Assembly (NCBI GenBank): GCA_028095445.1
Contig: JAOHCJ010000001.1
Coordinates: 33,758 to 97,757 of the forward strand
DNA length: 64,000 nt
Reading direction: 5' to 3'
DNA from: Candidatus Pelagibacter sp.
GTDB lineage: Bacteria > Pseudomonadota > Alphaproteobacteria > Pelagibacterales > Pelagibacteraceae
How positions within the stretch are numbered: the first letter of the stretch is position 1; each line of letters starts with the position of its first letter. Of this stretch, positions 7,300-16,054 are shown piece by piece. Under the pieces are notes generated by a model, which worked only from the letters and a program-made list of their open reading frames with translations, did no database searches and was not told the origin of the DNA. A program made the translations under genes and the position numbers.

Positions 7300-9210
7300 A
7301 TGTTTACTCAAGTCATCACCTTTTTTATAATAGTAGCCATAATTGGCTGCATAATGTACGGCCGAAAGCTTATTAAAACTGAAAAAGTTGATGCAGTGTT
7401 TGGAAACCCTGAAAGAGCTAAAGGAGGTACACACTGGATTATTGTTGGAAGTAGTGTCATTTTACTTACATGGCTTTATTATTCATGGGATATAGCTAAA
7501 TCGTTTTATCCTCAATCAGCTAACGAATTATGTCAAGTTGGCAAGGTAAATGACTCGTTATTATCTTTAAAATACTTGTTCCCTATTGAGGAAAGGGAAT
7601 TCAAAAGCACATCTATTATTAAAGCTGAAAATAAGAATATAACTAAACTAAGAAATGAAATTCAAAACTCAAGTGAAATTAGTGAGCAACATAGAACAAT
7701 TCTATTTGGATTAATTGACAAGACTAAATCAACTATTCCATTATTAACTAATGAAGCTCTACTAGATAATCAAACAAAAGTACAAATTTTTGAACTTGTA
7801 GGTAAAATTGATCAACTATCCTCTGAGTTCAAAAAAAAAGATTATCCATATGAAACATCAGAACAAAGAAATAAAAGATTAATAGAAGCCAAAGCTGAGG
7901 GTGGATGGGGAGCATCAGGTACAGCCATAGAAAACACAGTTGAAGTACCCACTATTCCTAAAACAGATAAAGGTCTAAAATTTGATGCAGCAGCTCAAAC
8001 ACTTAAAGTAATTAGTGACGAATTTTTTAAATTAAAGAATCATAACTTTCAATACAAATCAGTCATGAAAGAAATTAAAGATGATGTTAAAAAATTTAGA
8101 AAAGAGGCTAACGATAACGAAGAAGTTGCCTCAACATTAGCTAAAGATATACTTAAGATAGCTAGAAGAATTGAGTATGCAAGTATTTTTCCGCCTAAAA
8201 CTTTAAATGATCTGCAAGGAGCAATTATATCTTTTGATGAAGTTCAAAAAAAAGAACAAGGTTCTTTAAAGTATGTAGATATGTTTTTGTTTCCAGCAGG
8301 TACAATTGTATCAAGTGGTCCAAATTGTTCTGAACAAGGTTCGGGTAGATGGCTTCCTAAACCATCTGACACATTAGATAAATTTATTCTTTTATCAAAA
8401 CCAAGTGTTGGGTTTAAAAATATTCCACTACTTTGGTTTGAAATGATGGATGTTAGTAAAATAGTTGGTTTTATACTTCCAGATTGGATTGCTGATATTG
8501 TGCCCGGCAAATACCCTGTGCATAATGAGTTTGGTGTAGTTGAACCAAACTTTAAAAGTAAGGTTTTGAGTGTAGTTACGGGAGAATTTAGTTTGTTTAA
8601 AATACCCGTTCCTATGGGGCATATATGGGATTCTTTTTTAAGAGTATTGTTGGGGTTGGTAATTGGAATCATCTTAGGGGTACCTCTTGGATTGTTTATG
8701 GGCCTTAACAGATTTGCAAAAGGGTTTTTTGATCCATTAATTGAATTATACAGACCGGTTCCACCACTTGCTTGGGCTCCACTTATCATCTCTGTTTTAG
8801 GTATAGACAACGTCGGAAAAGTATTTTTACTTTTCATGGTATCATTCTCTATTATGATTATATCTGCTAGAGCTGGTGCATCAGGCACTCAATTATCAAA
8901 AATACATGCATCTCATTCATTAGGCGCTTCTAAATGGCAAATATTAAGATATGTAATATTTCCTAATTCTTTACCAGAAATTCTAACTGGTGTGAGAGTT
9001 GCAATTGGTATGTGTTGGGGAACCCTAGTTGCAGCTGAATTTTTAGCAGGAACCACTGGTATTGGTTTTGTTGAAAACGTTGCAAAAAAATACTTCCAGT
9101 ATGAAGTTATTTGGATAACTATTTTTGTTATGGGAATGCTTGGTTTACTATTTGATGTAACCTTAAGAAAACTTATAGACAAATATATTCCGTGGCGTGG
9201 TAAAGGATAA
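7300..9210 (+). CDS. tauC: Taurine-type ABC permease with a very large periplasmic insert
   Basis: The protein has 636 residues against roughly 250-280 for ordinary TauC. Two N-terminal membrane segments (about residues 3-20 and 46-66) are followed by some 360 mostly hydrophilic, Lys/Glu-rich residues. A normal permease core starts near residue 445 (HIWDSFLRVLLGLVIG). The EAA-type cytoplasmic loop is 'SHSLGASKWQILRYVIFPNSLPEI'. The insert sits where the first TM-TM loop of TauC would be, and so probably faces the periplasm. One Cys occurs in 'ANELCQVGK' and another in 'GPNCSEQGSG', so a disulfide is possible. Reading frame is intact throughout. Confidence 0.88.
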   Translation: MFTQVITFFIIVAIIGCIMYGRKLIKTEKVDAVFGNPERAKGGTHWIIVGSSVILLTWLYYSWDIAKSFYPQSANELCQVGKVNDSLLSLKYLFPIEEREFKSTSIIKAENKNITKLRNEIQNSSEISEQHRTILFGLIDKTKSTIPLLTNEALLDNQTKVQIFELVGKIDQLSSEFKKKDYPYETSEQRNKRLIEAKAEGGWGASGTAIENTVEVPTIPKTDKGLKFDAAAQTLKVISDEFFKLKNHNFQYKSVMKEIKDDVKKFRKEANDNEEVASTLAKDILKIARRIEYASIFPPKTLNDLQGAIISFDEVQKKEQGSLKYVDMFLFPAGTIVSSGPNCSEQGSGRWLPKPSDTLDKFILLSKPSVGFKNIPLLWFEMMDVSKIVGFILPDWIADIVPGKYPVHNEFGVVEPNFKSKVLSVVTGEFSLFKIPVPMGHIWDSFLRVLLGLVIGIILGVPLGLFMGLNRFAKGFFDPLIELYRPVPPLAWAPLIISVLGIDNVGKVFLLFMVSFSIMIISARAGASGTQLSKIHASHSLGASKWQILRYVIFPNSLPEILTGVRVAIGMCWGTLVAAEFLAGTTGIGFVENVAKKYFQYEVIWITIFVMGMLGLLFDVTLRKLIDKYIPWRGKG

Positions 9211-9221
9211 GTTTTATTTAA

Positions 9222-10100
9222 TTAAAAATCAAACCAATCAATATATTTTTCTTTGTTAATTTGAATAAACTTGGGTAATTTTGACATATCAATAGTTTCC
9301 AATTTTGTAGAATTAAACCTTGATTTAGAATCTTTTTTTGCAGAATGATCGTAATCAATAGTTTTATTTTTTAAATTATCTTTAATTTTATCAATAGAGT
9401 GGCCTAAAGCTTCATACTCAGCATGATTCTCATCATTTAAATATTTTCTTTCTAACTCTTCAATATTTTTTAAGTTAGAAAAGTGCCATCCTCCATTATT
9501 TATTATATTAACACTTTGGTATTTTAAATTGGAGAACAAGGTATCAAACCTAAGTATGTTATATTTTTTATTTTTTATAGCTCTTAATATTTCAATACTT
9601 TTAAGATCTTTTATTTTGCATGCTTTAGAACCATACCAATCCACATTAGGCATTAATAAGTTGAATTTGTAATAAAATAACTTTTGTTTAAATAAAATTA
9701 TTTTATCTCTATTTTTATTAAAATCAAAAAACTCTAAATTTGGAATTTCATCATTATCACTGTAAATTAAATAATCATCAGAAGAAAAACTATTCAAAGC
9801 TTCCATTATATAATCTCTTTGAGCTTTTATTCTTGCTACACTATTAAATCTTAACTCTTGAGGTTTTAAATTTTCTTTTTTTATTATATCAGCAGGCTCT
9901 TTATCAATTATTAAATGAATAATTTTATCAGCAAATTCAGGGTAATCTGTTTTTTTAAAATTTATATCCTTATTTTTTCCACTATGCGTAAACCTTGCTT
10001 CACAAACAACAAAGTGATCTACATATGAATTTAGAATATTAAATCTTAAATTCATCATTAGCTTTTCCTCAAAATAAGTTGTGGTATCAATAATTTTCAT
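9222..10100 (-). CDS. Glycosyltransferase family 17-like protein (MGAT3-type)
   Basis: The protein has 292 residues. The start 'MKIIDTTTYFEEKLMMNLRF' and the later 'VDHFVVCEARFTHSGK' and 'YLIYSDNDEIPNLE' are characteristic of Glyco_transf_17, the family of eukaryotic beta-1,4-mannosyl-glycoprotein N-acetylglucosaminyltransferase. The DND/DE pair in the last motif is the likely nucleotide-sugar/metal site. No signal peptide is visible. It sits alone between tauC and the Ldh_2 gene in opposite orientation, so it is likely an acquired or mobile cassette in this genome. The acceptor sugar is unknown. Confidence 0.78.
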   Translation of the reverse strand: MKIIDTTTYFEEKLMMNLRFNILNSYVDHFVVCEARFTHSGKNKDINFKKTDYPEFADKIIHLIIDKEPADIIKKENLKPQELRFNSVARIKAQRDYIMEALNSFSSDDYLIYSDNDEIPNLEFFDFNKNRDKIILFKQKLFYYKFNLLMPNVDWYGSKACKIKDLKSIEILRAIKNKKYNILRFDTLFSNLKYQSVNIINNGGWHFSNLKNIEELERKYLNDENHAEYEALGHSIDKIKDNLKNKTIDYDHSAKKDSKSRFNSTKLETIDMSKLPKFIQINKEKYIDWFDF

Positions 10101-10141
10101 ATAAATTTATTATTTAAACATATTAAACAAATTAAAAATCT

Positions 10142-11149
10142 TTGAAACATTTTCTCTTAAATAAACTAATAAAAAAAATATTTACTAATCATAAACTATC
10201 TCGAAAACATGCAAAAATATGTACAGATGCTTTAATAAATGCTGAATTAGTAGGTGCCCCTTCTCATGGTTTATCAAGATTAAAGATGTACTGCGATCGT
10301 ATTTCAAAAAAAGTAATTAATCCTAAGCCTAAAATTAAAATAAAAAAGATTTCAGAATCAGTCTCTCATATAGATGCAAATAACAGTATTGGATTTGTTG
10401 CAGCAGATTTAGGAATTAAAACTGCTATCAAAAATGCTCAAAAAACTGGTATAGGAATGGTAGCTGTCAAAAATAGTGGTCACTATGGTCTGTCTGGTTA
10501 TTACGCAGAACAAGCGGTTAAAAAAAATTTAATTGCAATGATTTATACAAATGCTCCACCGGCTGTTGCACCTCATGGTGCTTTAAAAACTTTATTTGGT
10601 ACAAATCCTGTTTGTTTTGGAACACCAACAGGTTCTAAAATTCCTTTTATTTTAGATACATCTATCTCAATGATTAACAGAGGTAAAATTAGAGTTGCAG
10701 CAAGAAATAATCAAAAAATTCCTGAAGGTGTTGCTTTAGATAAATTTGGCAATCCAACAACAGATGCAAAAAAAGCATTAGAAGGTGTTCAGCTGCCAAT
10801 AGCAGGATTTAGAGGATCCGGGCTTGCTTGGATGGTTGATATTTTAAGTGGTGTTATAACAGGTGGAAATCATGCTGGAAGGGTTAAGGATCCTTTCGAT
10901 GATTTTTCGGGTCCACAGAATATTGGACATTTGTTCATAACTTTTAAAGCAAATTTATTTCAAAAAAATTACAATCAAAGAATTAAAGATAACATTAAAA
11001 TAGTTAAGAAACTACCAAAGGTTAAAGGAGTTAAAGAAATAATGTATCCAGGACAAAATAAATTTAATCGATATAAACAAAATCTAAAAAAAGAAATAAA
11101 TATTCCAAAAGCTATTTTAAAAGACTTGGAATATTTGCAAGCTATCTAA
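10142..11149 (+). CDS. Ldh_2 (malate/L-lactate/sulfolactate) dehydrogenase family protein
   Basis: The protein has 335 residues and starts at a TTG; the alignment with the family N-terminus supports this start. Hallmarks are GAPSHGLSRL (substrate/cofactor region), 'VKNSGHYGLSGYYAEQA', 'FGTNPVCFGTP' and 'IPEGVALDKFGNPTTDA'. Family members use NAD(P)H on malate, lactate, ureidoglycolate or (R)-sulfolactate (ComC). The sulfonate-linked neighbours make sulfolactate a reasonable guess, not a demonstrated one. The phosphotransacylase gene follows 42 bases later on the same strand. Confidence 0.82.
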   Translation: MKHFLLNKLIKKIFTNHKLSRKHAKICTDALINAELVGAPSHGLSRLKMYCDRISKKVINPKPKIKIKKISESVSHIDANNSIGFVAADLGIKTAIKNAQKTGIGMVAVKNSGHYGLSGYYAEQAVKKNLIAMIYTNAPPAVAPHGALKTLFGTNPVCFGTPTGSKIPFILDTSISMINRGKIRVAARNNQKIPEGVALDKFGNPTTDAKKALEGVQLPIAGFRGSGLAWMVDILSGVITGGNHAGRVKDPFDDFSGPQNIGHLFITFKANLFQKNYNQRIKDNIKIVKKLPKVKGVKEIMYPGQNKFNRYKQNLKKEINIPKAILKDLEYLQAI

Positions 11150-11191
11150 TTACGGTATATACTTTTTAAAAATTCAGATTAAATATACTTC

Positions 11192-12103
11192 ATGCTTTCA
11201 AATAAAGAAATTGTTTGTCCTAATAACTTGCTAGATCATGCACATAAAAAAAAAGGTGTTAAAGCTGCTATCGTCAATGCTGGCTTACCTTTACCAATGA
11301 TTTCTGTTCAAGATGCTGTTAATGAAAATTTGATAACTCCCATATTTATTGGTGATAAAGATAAAATTATCAAATGTGCTGAAGATTTAAAATGGGACAT
11401 CTCCTCTTATGAAATAATTAATGAGTCAATTGAAAATAACACAGCAGCTATTGCAGCAAAACTTGCAAGTGAAGACAAAATAAAGATTATAGTTAAAGGT
11501 CATATCCACACAGATATTTTGATGAAAGAAGTTTTAAAAAGAGAATATAATTTACTTGGTAAAACTAGATTAAGTCATATCTGGCATATGACTACTACAA
11601 AAGAAGATCGCCCACTTATAATTACTGATGGCGCATTAAATGTATTACCCAATGTTAAAACAAAAATGCATATTTTAAAAAATGTTATTAATTTTTCAAA
11701 TCGAATAGGAATTGATAGACCTAAGATTTCTATCCTTTCTGCTACTGAGGAAATCTTAGATAGCGTACCAAGTTCTCTTGATGCAGATGAAATTACTAAA
11801 CTGGCAATTAAAGATAATTTAAAAGCAGACATATTTGGTCCTTTAGCGTTTGATAATAGTATTTCAAAAAAATCTGCAGCTATTAAAGGTGTTAAAAATA
11901 TTGTAGCTGGGGAAGCAGACGTTCTACTTGTACCTAGTGTTGAAACAGGTAACGCCCTAGTTAAAATGATGATTTATTTTATAGGTGCATGTGCCGCTGG
12001 AGTTGTTGTTGGAGGAAAGGTTCCAATAGTTATTACTAGTAGATCTGATGAAGCAAAAGCAAGATTAGCTTCAATTGCAGCAGCCGTAGTTGCATTAGAC
12101 TAA
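11192..12103 (+). CDS. pta: Phosphate acetyl/butyryltransferase family protein
   Basis: The protein has 303 residues, the short PTA_PTB form without the N-terminal regulatory domain. Features include 'AAIVNAGLPLPMISVQDAV' near the start, 'ISILSATEEILDSVPSS', 'IFGPLAFDNSIS', and the C-terminal 'ETGNALVKMMIYF' and 'VPIVITSRSDEAKARLAS', which are conserved in this family. It interconverts acyl-phosphate and acyl-CoA. If sulfoacetaldehyde is cleaved by Xsc, the acetyl-phosphate product would need exactly this step, which fits the neighbourhood. Acetyl versus butyryl specificity is not resolved, so the symbol is tentative. Confidence 0.82.
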   Translation: MLSNKEIVCPNNLLDHAHKKKGVKAAIVNAGLPLPMISVQDAVNENLITPIFIGDKDKIIKCAEDLKWDISSYEIINESIENNTAAIAAKLASEDKIKIIVKGHIHTDILMKEVLKREYNLLGKTRLSHIWHMTTTKEDRPLIITDGALNVLPNVKTKMHILKNVINFSNRIGIDRPKISILSATEEILDSVPSSLDADEITKLAIKDNLKADIFGPLAFDNSISKKSAAIKGVKNIVAGEADVLLVPSVETGNALVKMMIYFIGACAAGVVVGGKVPIVITSRSDEAKARLASIAAAVVALD

Positions 12104-12165
12104 TTCTTCATTGATATAATTTCATTTTTGCTTTAAATAAAGTTTCAAATTCAGAGAGGAAAATA

Positions 12166-13452
12166 ATGACTACAACATATTTAAAAAAATCACCCAAAAC
12201 ATCTTCAACAGATGATACAAAAACAACAGGAATTGTTCAGGGTTTACTGAAAGATATCGAAACTACTAAAGAACAAGGGTGTATAGATCTTACAAAAAAG
12301 TTTGATAAGTATGATGGAGACATTATCGTTTCAAAAGAAAGAATTGAAGAAATTAAAAAAACTTTAGACCAAAAAACTAAGGATGATGTTCAGTTTTCTT
12401 ATGAAAGAGTTAGAAAGTTTGCTGAGGCTCAATTAAAAAATTATGGTCAAGACTTTGAAGTTGAATTATCAAAAGGTTTATTTGCTGGTCAAAAATTAAT
12501 TCCTATAAATACTGCAGGCTGTTATGTTCCAGGTGGACGTTATGCACACATTGCTTCTGCAGTAATGAGTGTTACTACTGCAAAAGTTGCAGGTGTTAAA
12601 AATGTTATAGCTTGTAGTCCTCCAAAAGAGGGAGTTGGTGCACATCCCACAATTATTTATACTGCTGACCTATGTGGTGCTGATGTAATATTAAATTTAG
12701 GTGGTGTACCAGCTATTGCAGCAATGACTAATGGATTGTTTAACAATCCCCCAGCAGACATTATTGTTGGACCAGGAAATCAATTTGTAGCTGAGGCAAA
12801 AAGAATATTATTTGGAAAAGTTGGTATTGATTTATTCGCCGGGCCTACTGAAATTGGTATTATTGCAGACGCAAAAGCAGATCCTGAGATAGTTGCAGTC
12901 GATTTAGTTGGTCAAGCTGAACATGGATATAATTCACCTTGTTGGTTATATACGACAAGTAAAGAGCTTGCAGAAAAAGTAATGAAAAGAGTTCCTGAAT
13001 TGATCGCTGAATTACCAGAGGTTCCGAGAACTAATGCTGATGCTGCTTGGAGAGAGTATGGTGAGGTAGTTCTTTGCGATACAGATGAAGAAATGGCAAA
13101 GATAAGTGATGAGTACGCTCCAGAACATTTAGAAGTTCATACTGAAAATTTAGAATGGTTTCATAAAAGACTAACAAATTATGGTTCTTTGTTTATTGGT
13201 GAAGAAACTACAGTTGCTTATGGTGATAAATGCTCGGGAACAAACCACATTCTACCTACTAAAGGTGCGGGAAGATACACGGGAGGATTATTCGTTGGAA
13301 AGTTTGTTAAAACTCTAAGCTTCCAGAGAATGACAAAAGAATCTACTGAATTAGTAGGAGCAGCTGCTGCAAGAATTTCTAGATATGAGGGAATGGAAGC
13401 GCATGCAAGAACTGGTGATGTAAGGCTAAAAAAATACGGATATTCTAATTAA
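12166..13452 (+). CDS. Histidinol dehydrogenase-family enzyme, probably a sulfopropanediol (HpsN-like) dehydrogenase
   Basis: The protein has 428 residues, the normal HisD length. HisD-fold motifs are present: 'GCYVPGGRYAHIAS', 'IVGPGNQFVAEAKR', 'DLFAGPTEIGIIAD', QAEHG, 'EYAPEHLEVHT', and a C-terminal 'EGMEAHARTGDVRLKKY'. The N-terminal 25 residues and the region after QAEH differ from biosynthetic HisD, and no his genes are adjacent. HpsN, a HisD homologue that oxidises 2,3-dihydroxypropane-1-sulfonate to sulfolactate, is a plausible identity, given the Ldh_2 gene upstream. A GAGAGG ribosome-binding site precedes the ATG. Convergent with msrB, with 4 bases overlapping at the stops. Confidence 0.8.
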   Translation: MTTTYLKKSPKTSSTDDTKTTGIVQGLLKDIETTKEQGCIDLTKKFDKYDGDIIVSKERIEEIKKTLDQKTKDDVQFSYERVRKFAEAQLKNYGQDFEVELSKGLFAGQKLIPINTAGCYVPGGRYAHIASAVMSVTTAKVAGVKNVIACSPPKEGVGAHPTIIYTADLCGADVILNLGGVPAIAAMTNGLFNNPPADIIVGPGNQFVAEAKRILFGKVGIDLFAGPTEIGIIADAKADPEIVAVDLVGQAEHGYNSPCWLYTTSKELAEKVMKRVPELIAELPEVPRTNADAAWREYGEVVLCDTDEEMAKISDEYAPEHLEVHTENLEWFHKRLTNYGSLFIGEETTVAYGDKCSGTNHILPTKGAGRYTGGLFVGKFVKTLSFQRMTKESTELVGAAAARISRYEGMEAHARTGDVRLKKYGYSN

Positions 13453-13910
13453 TTATTATCTGGCTTAAAGATTAGACATAAACCATTATTACAAAATCTT
13501 TTTTTAGATAAACCATTAGCAAAAACATGCCCATGATGTACTCCACAATTAGCACAGTGATACTCTATTCTTTTCATACCCAATGAATAATCAATTTTTG
13601 TTTTAAAAGCACCTGGAAGGGACTCTGTAAATGAAGGCCATCCTGTTCCACTATCAAATTTTGCTTTTGATGAAAAAAGCTTAGCTCCACAATTGGCACA
13701 ATGAAAAAAACCTTCTCTATTTTCATGGTTTAAAACACTTGTGTATGGACGTTCTGTAGCTTCATTAAACATTATATCTTTTTGTTCATCAGTTAAATTT
13801 TGATTAATTATTTTTTTTGTGGCTGAATATAATAATTTGTAAGGCAATAAAATTGCCGTCAGAAATGATAATCCAGTTAATTTTAGAAAATTTCTTTTTT
13901 TTTTAATCAC
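13449..13910 (-). CDS. msrB: Peptide-methionine (R)-S-oxide reductase, exported
   Basis: The protein has 153 residues. An N-terminal hydrophobic export segment begins KKKRNFLKLTG, close to a Tat motif but with KR instead of RR. The catalytic domain has the two zinc-binding CANC pairs, 'FDSGTGWPSF', 'EYHCANCGVHHGHVF' and the active-site Cys in KKRFCNNGLC. The usual 'GPxPTGxRYC' loop before the catalytic Cys is shortened here to 'NGLSKKRFC'. It repairs oxidised methionine in exported proteins. It begins at 13910 and its stop overlaps that of the dehydrogenase gene by four bases. Confidence 0.9.
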   Translation of the reverse strand: MIKKKRNFLKLTGLSFLTAILLPYKLLYSATKKIINQNLTDEQKDIMFNEATERPYTSVLNHENREGFFHCANCGAKLFSSKAKFDSGTGWPSFTESLPGAFKTKIDYSLGMKRIEYHCANCGVHHGHVFANGLSKKRFCNNGLCLIFKPDNN

Positions 13911-13924
13911 AAGAATTTAGAATA

Positions 13925-14539
13925 TTAAAAAAATTTAAATATTTCAATCATTACATAGAATGTGATTATGCTCATGAATATTATTATAAACAGATTTATT
14001 CGTCTCCAAATTGTCTCACTTTGTAAAAATTTAGATAAGAATTTTGAAAGATAGCCAATTATAAAAAAAAATAACAATGATGATATAGATGCTCCAATTC
14101 CAAAATAATATTTATTTATTGTTAAAAAGTTTTTTGAAAAATTACCTAGAAAAAAAACTGTATCAGAATAAACATGTGGATTTAAATAAGTAAATGCTAG
14201 TGTTTTAGTTATTATACTTGATGCTGAAATATTTTTTACACGTTTGTTAAAAGAAATCTTACTCTTTTGTATAGATATCTTACAATAAATAAAGTGTGAT
14301 AGAAAAATAAACAAAATTATGTTTAAAAATAATTCGATTGATGGATTAAAAAATTTTCCAAAATAATTAAATAAAAAAATCCCAAAAAATATTAATATAA
14401 AATCTGAAATCGAACAAATAAGACATACTAAGAAAACATATTTTTTTTTTAAACCCTGCTCTATTACAAATATGTTTTGTGCTCCAATAGCTAAAATTAA
14501 ACTTAGACCTGTTAAAAAACCTAATAGTAAATAATCCAT
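13925..14539 (-). CDS. LysE/ArgO-family amino acid exporter
   Basis: The protein has 204 residues and about six membrane segments. The opening 'GLSLILAIGAQNIFVIEQGL' is the LysE/ArgO hallmark, and 'AFTYLNPHVYSDTVFFLG' is the second conserved stretch. It would export basic or other amino acids. It lies 9 bases after the proW stop on the same strand, so it may be co-transcribed with the betaine transporter. The very Phe/Ile-rich C-terminal membrane helices are typical of AT-rich genomes. Confidence 0.87.
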   Translation of the reverse strand: MDYLLLGFLTGLSLILAIGAQNIFVIEQGLKKKYVFLVCLICSISDFILIFFGIFLFNYFGKFFNPSIELFLNIILFIFLSHFIYCKISIQKSKISFNKRVKNISASSIITKTLAFTYLNPHVYSDTVFFLGNFSKNFLTINKYYFGIGASISSLLFFFIIGYLSKFLSKFLQSETIWRRINLFIIIFMSIITFYVMIEIFKFF

Positions 14540-14548
14540 AGAGTTTTA

Positions 14549-16054
14549 TTAAACTCTTTTTTTACCTTGAACAACTCTATCAAGTATTAACGCAACAAAT
14601 AATATCGCAACACCTGCAAGTATTCCTTGACCAACATTTGCATATTGAAGAGCTTCGAGTACATCTTGTCCTAGACCTTTCGCACCAATCAAGGATGCAA
14701 CAACTACCATTGCTAAACTTAACATAACTGTTTGGTTTACTCCTGCTAATATTGAGGGGGTTGCTAAAGGTAAATCGACTTTTCTAAGTAAGTACCATTT
14801 GGAAGCCCCATATGCTATTGCGGCTTCTCTAATTGTTTCTGGTACTCCTCTTAATCCTAAAACTGTAAGTCTCACAACTGGTGTTCCACCAAATATCATT
14901 GTTATTATTACTGCAGCAACCTTTCCAGTTCCAAAAAATGCAATAACTGGAATCATAAATACAAACGCTGGCATAGTTTGCATGAAATCCATTATTGGTC
15001 TTATCATTGAATAAAATCTCTGACGTCTTGCACAATAAATTCCTAATGGAATTCCAATTGCTATACTTAAAATTGCAGCTGTTCCTAATAAAGCAAGTGT
15101 AGTCATTGCTTTAACCCAAAACCCTAAAAAGCCCATGTAGCATAAAAAACCTGTAGAATAAATTGCTGCTCTAGGGCCAGCAGATAATCCTGTTAGTGTT
15201 ACTATTGCAGTGATAATTACTATCCATGGTGTTTTTACAAATAACAATTCTAAAAAATCTAAAACAGATCTAATCCCGATAGTGATTGCCGTAAATAATG
15301 CGTCTCCTTTTAATACTGCATAATTAAATACAGTCTCAACCCAAGCTATAGATGTTAATCTAATGTCTGGATGAGTTGGAAATTCATTCATTATTACAAT
15401 TAAGCCAGGAAAACTGTAGTGAACTACAGAAAAAAACATAATTACTGAAGTGAAGATCGTGCTCAGAATATAATTCTTTGCTTTCATACCTGGACTTATT
15501 GATTTGTCCGATAGCCACTCAGAATACCTTTTTTCTAATTTGGAATTTGCAAGAACACCTTGTACAATCTTAACTGAAATTAACAAAATTATACCAAAAA
15601 TTGTTATCCAAATTGCTGATGCTTCAATTCTATCAACTTCATTAATGTAGCCCTGCATGGCATCTTCTAGAGATTTTATATTTCTTTTATAAACATCAAC
15701 TTTATCTGGGTTACTTGTTATTGCAGATTCTAGTTGTTTATTTCTAAAAGCAATAGTTGATTGAACTTGTTCAATTTTTTGAATGGCCTCTGCTGTAATA
15801 TTTCCAAATAAACCTCTAATTATTTGAACAACTGAAAACGTTTCTATGATTAAAAAAGTTAAAGCCCAATTCCAAATATTTCTCATCCCAAACCAAATTG
15901 GACCAAAAATTGCTGCATACAAATTAAATGAAAAAGAAAACGTGGGTTTGCTTCCTATTTGCTGAAATTTTTCAATATAATACTCAGGATTTGATTTAAC
16001 AAAATCTGTTATTAATTCTGATCTTGATGGGTTGTTAAGTTGTTTATTCTCCAT
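14549..16054 (-). CDS. proW: Glycine betaine/proline betaine ABC transporter permease with N-terminal extension
   Basis: The protein has about 501 residues; ProW is normally near 280-350. Residues up to about 290 hold extra membrane segments and a predicted coiled-coil stretch (IEQVQSTIAFRNKQLESAI). The permease core follows, with 'IPLGIYCARRQRFYSMIRPI', 'GTPVVRLTVLGLRGVPETIREAAIAYGASKWYLL'-type loops around residue 415 and 'NQTVMLSLAMVVVASLIGAKG'. I chose the ATG at 16054 (GAGG ribosome-binding site) over a TTG at 16066. It overlaps the proV stop by 11 bases, so the genes are translationally coupled. Confidence 0.92.
   Translation of the reverse strand: MENKQLNNPSRSELITDFVKSNPEYYIEKFQQIGSKPTFSFSFNLYAAIFGPIWFGMRNIWNWALTFLIIETFSVVQIIRGLFGNITAEAIQKIEQVQSTIAFRNKQLESAITSNPDKVDVYKRNIKSLEDAMQGYINEVDRIEASAIWITIFGIILLISVKIVQGVLANSKLEKRYSEWLSDKSISPGMKAKNYILSTIFTSVIMFFSVVHYSFPGLIVIMNEFPTHPDIRLTSIAWVETVFNYAVLKGDALFTAITIGIRSVLDFLELLFVKTPWIVIITAIVTLTGLSAGPRAAIYSTGFLCYMGFLGFWVKAMTTLALLGTAAILSIAIGIPLGIYCARRQRFYSMIRPIMDFMQTMPAFVFMIPVIAFFGTGKVAAVIITMIFGGTPVVRLTVLGLRGVPETIREAAIAYGASKWYLLRKVDLPLATPSILAGVNQTVMLSLAMVVVASLIGAKGLGQDVLEALQYANVGQGILAGVAILFVALILDRVVQGKKRV

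Noticed and set aside
8244..8888. 214-aa minus-strand ORF inside tauC
   Set aside because: It is the antisense shadow of the conserved permease core.
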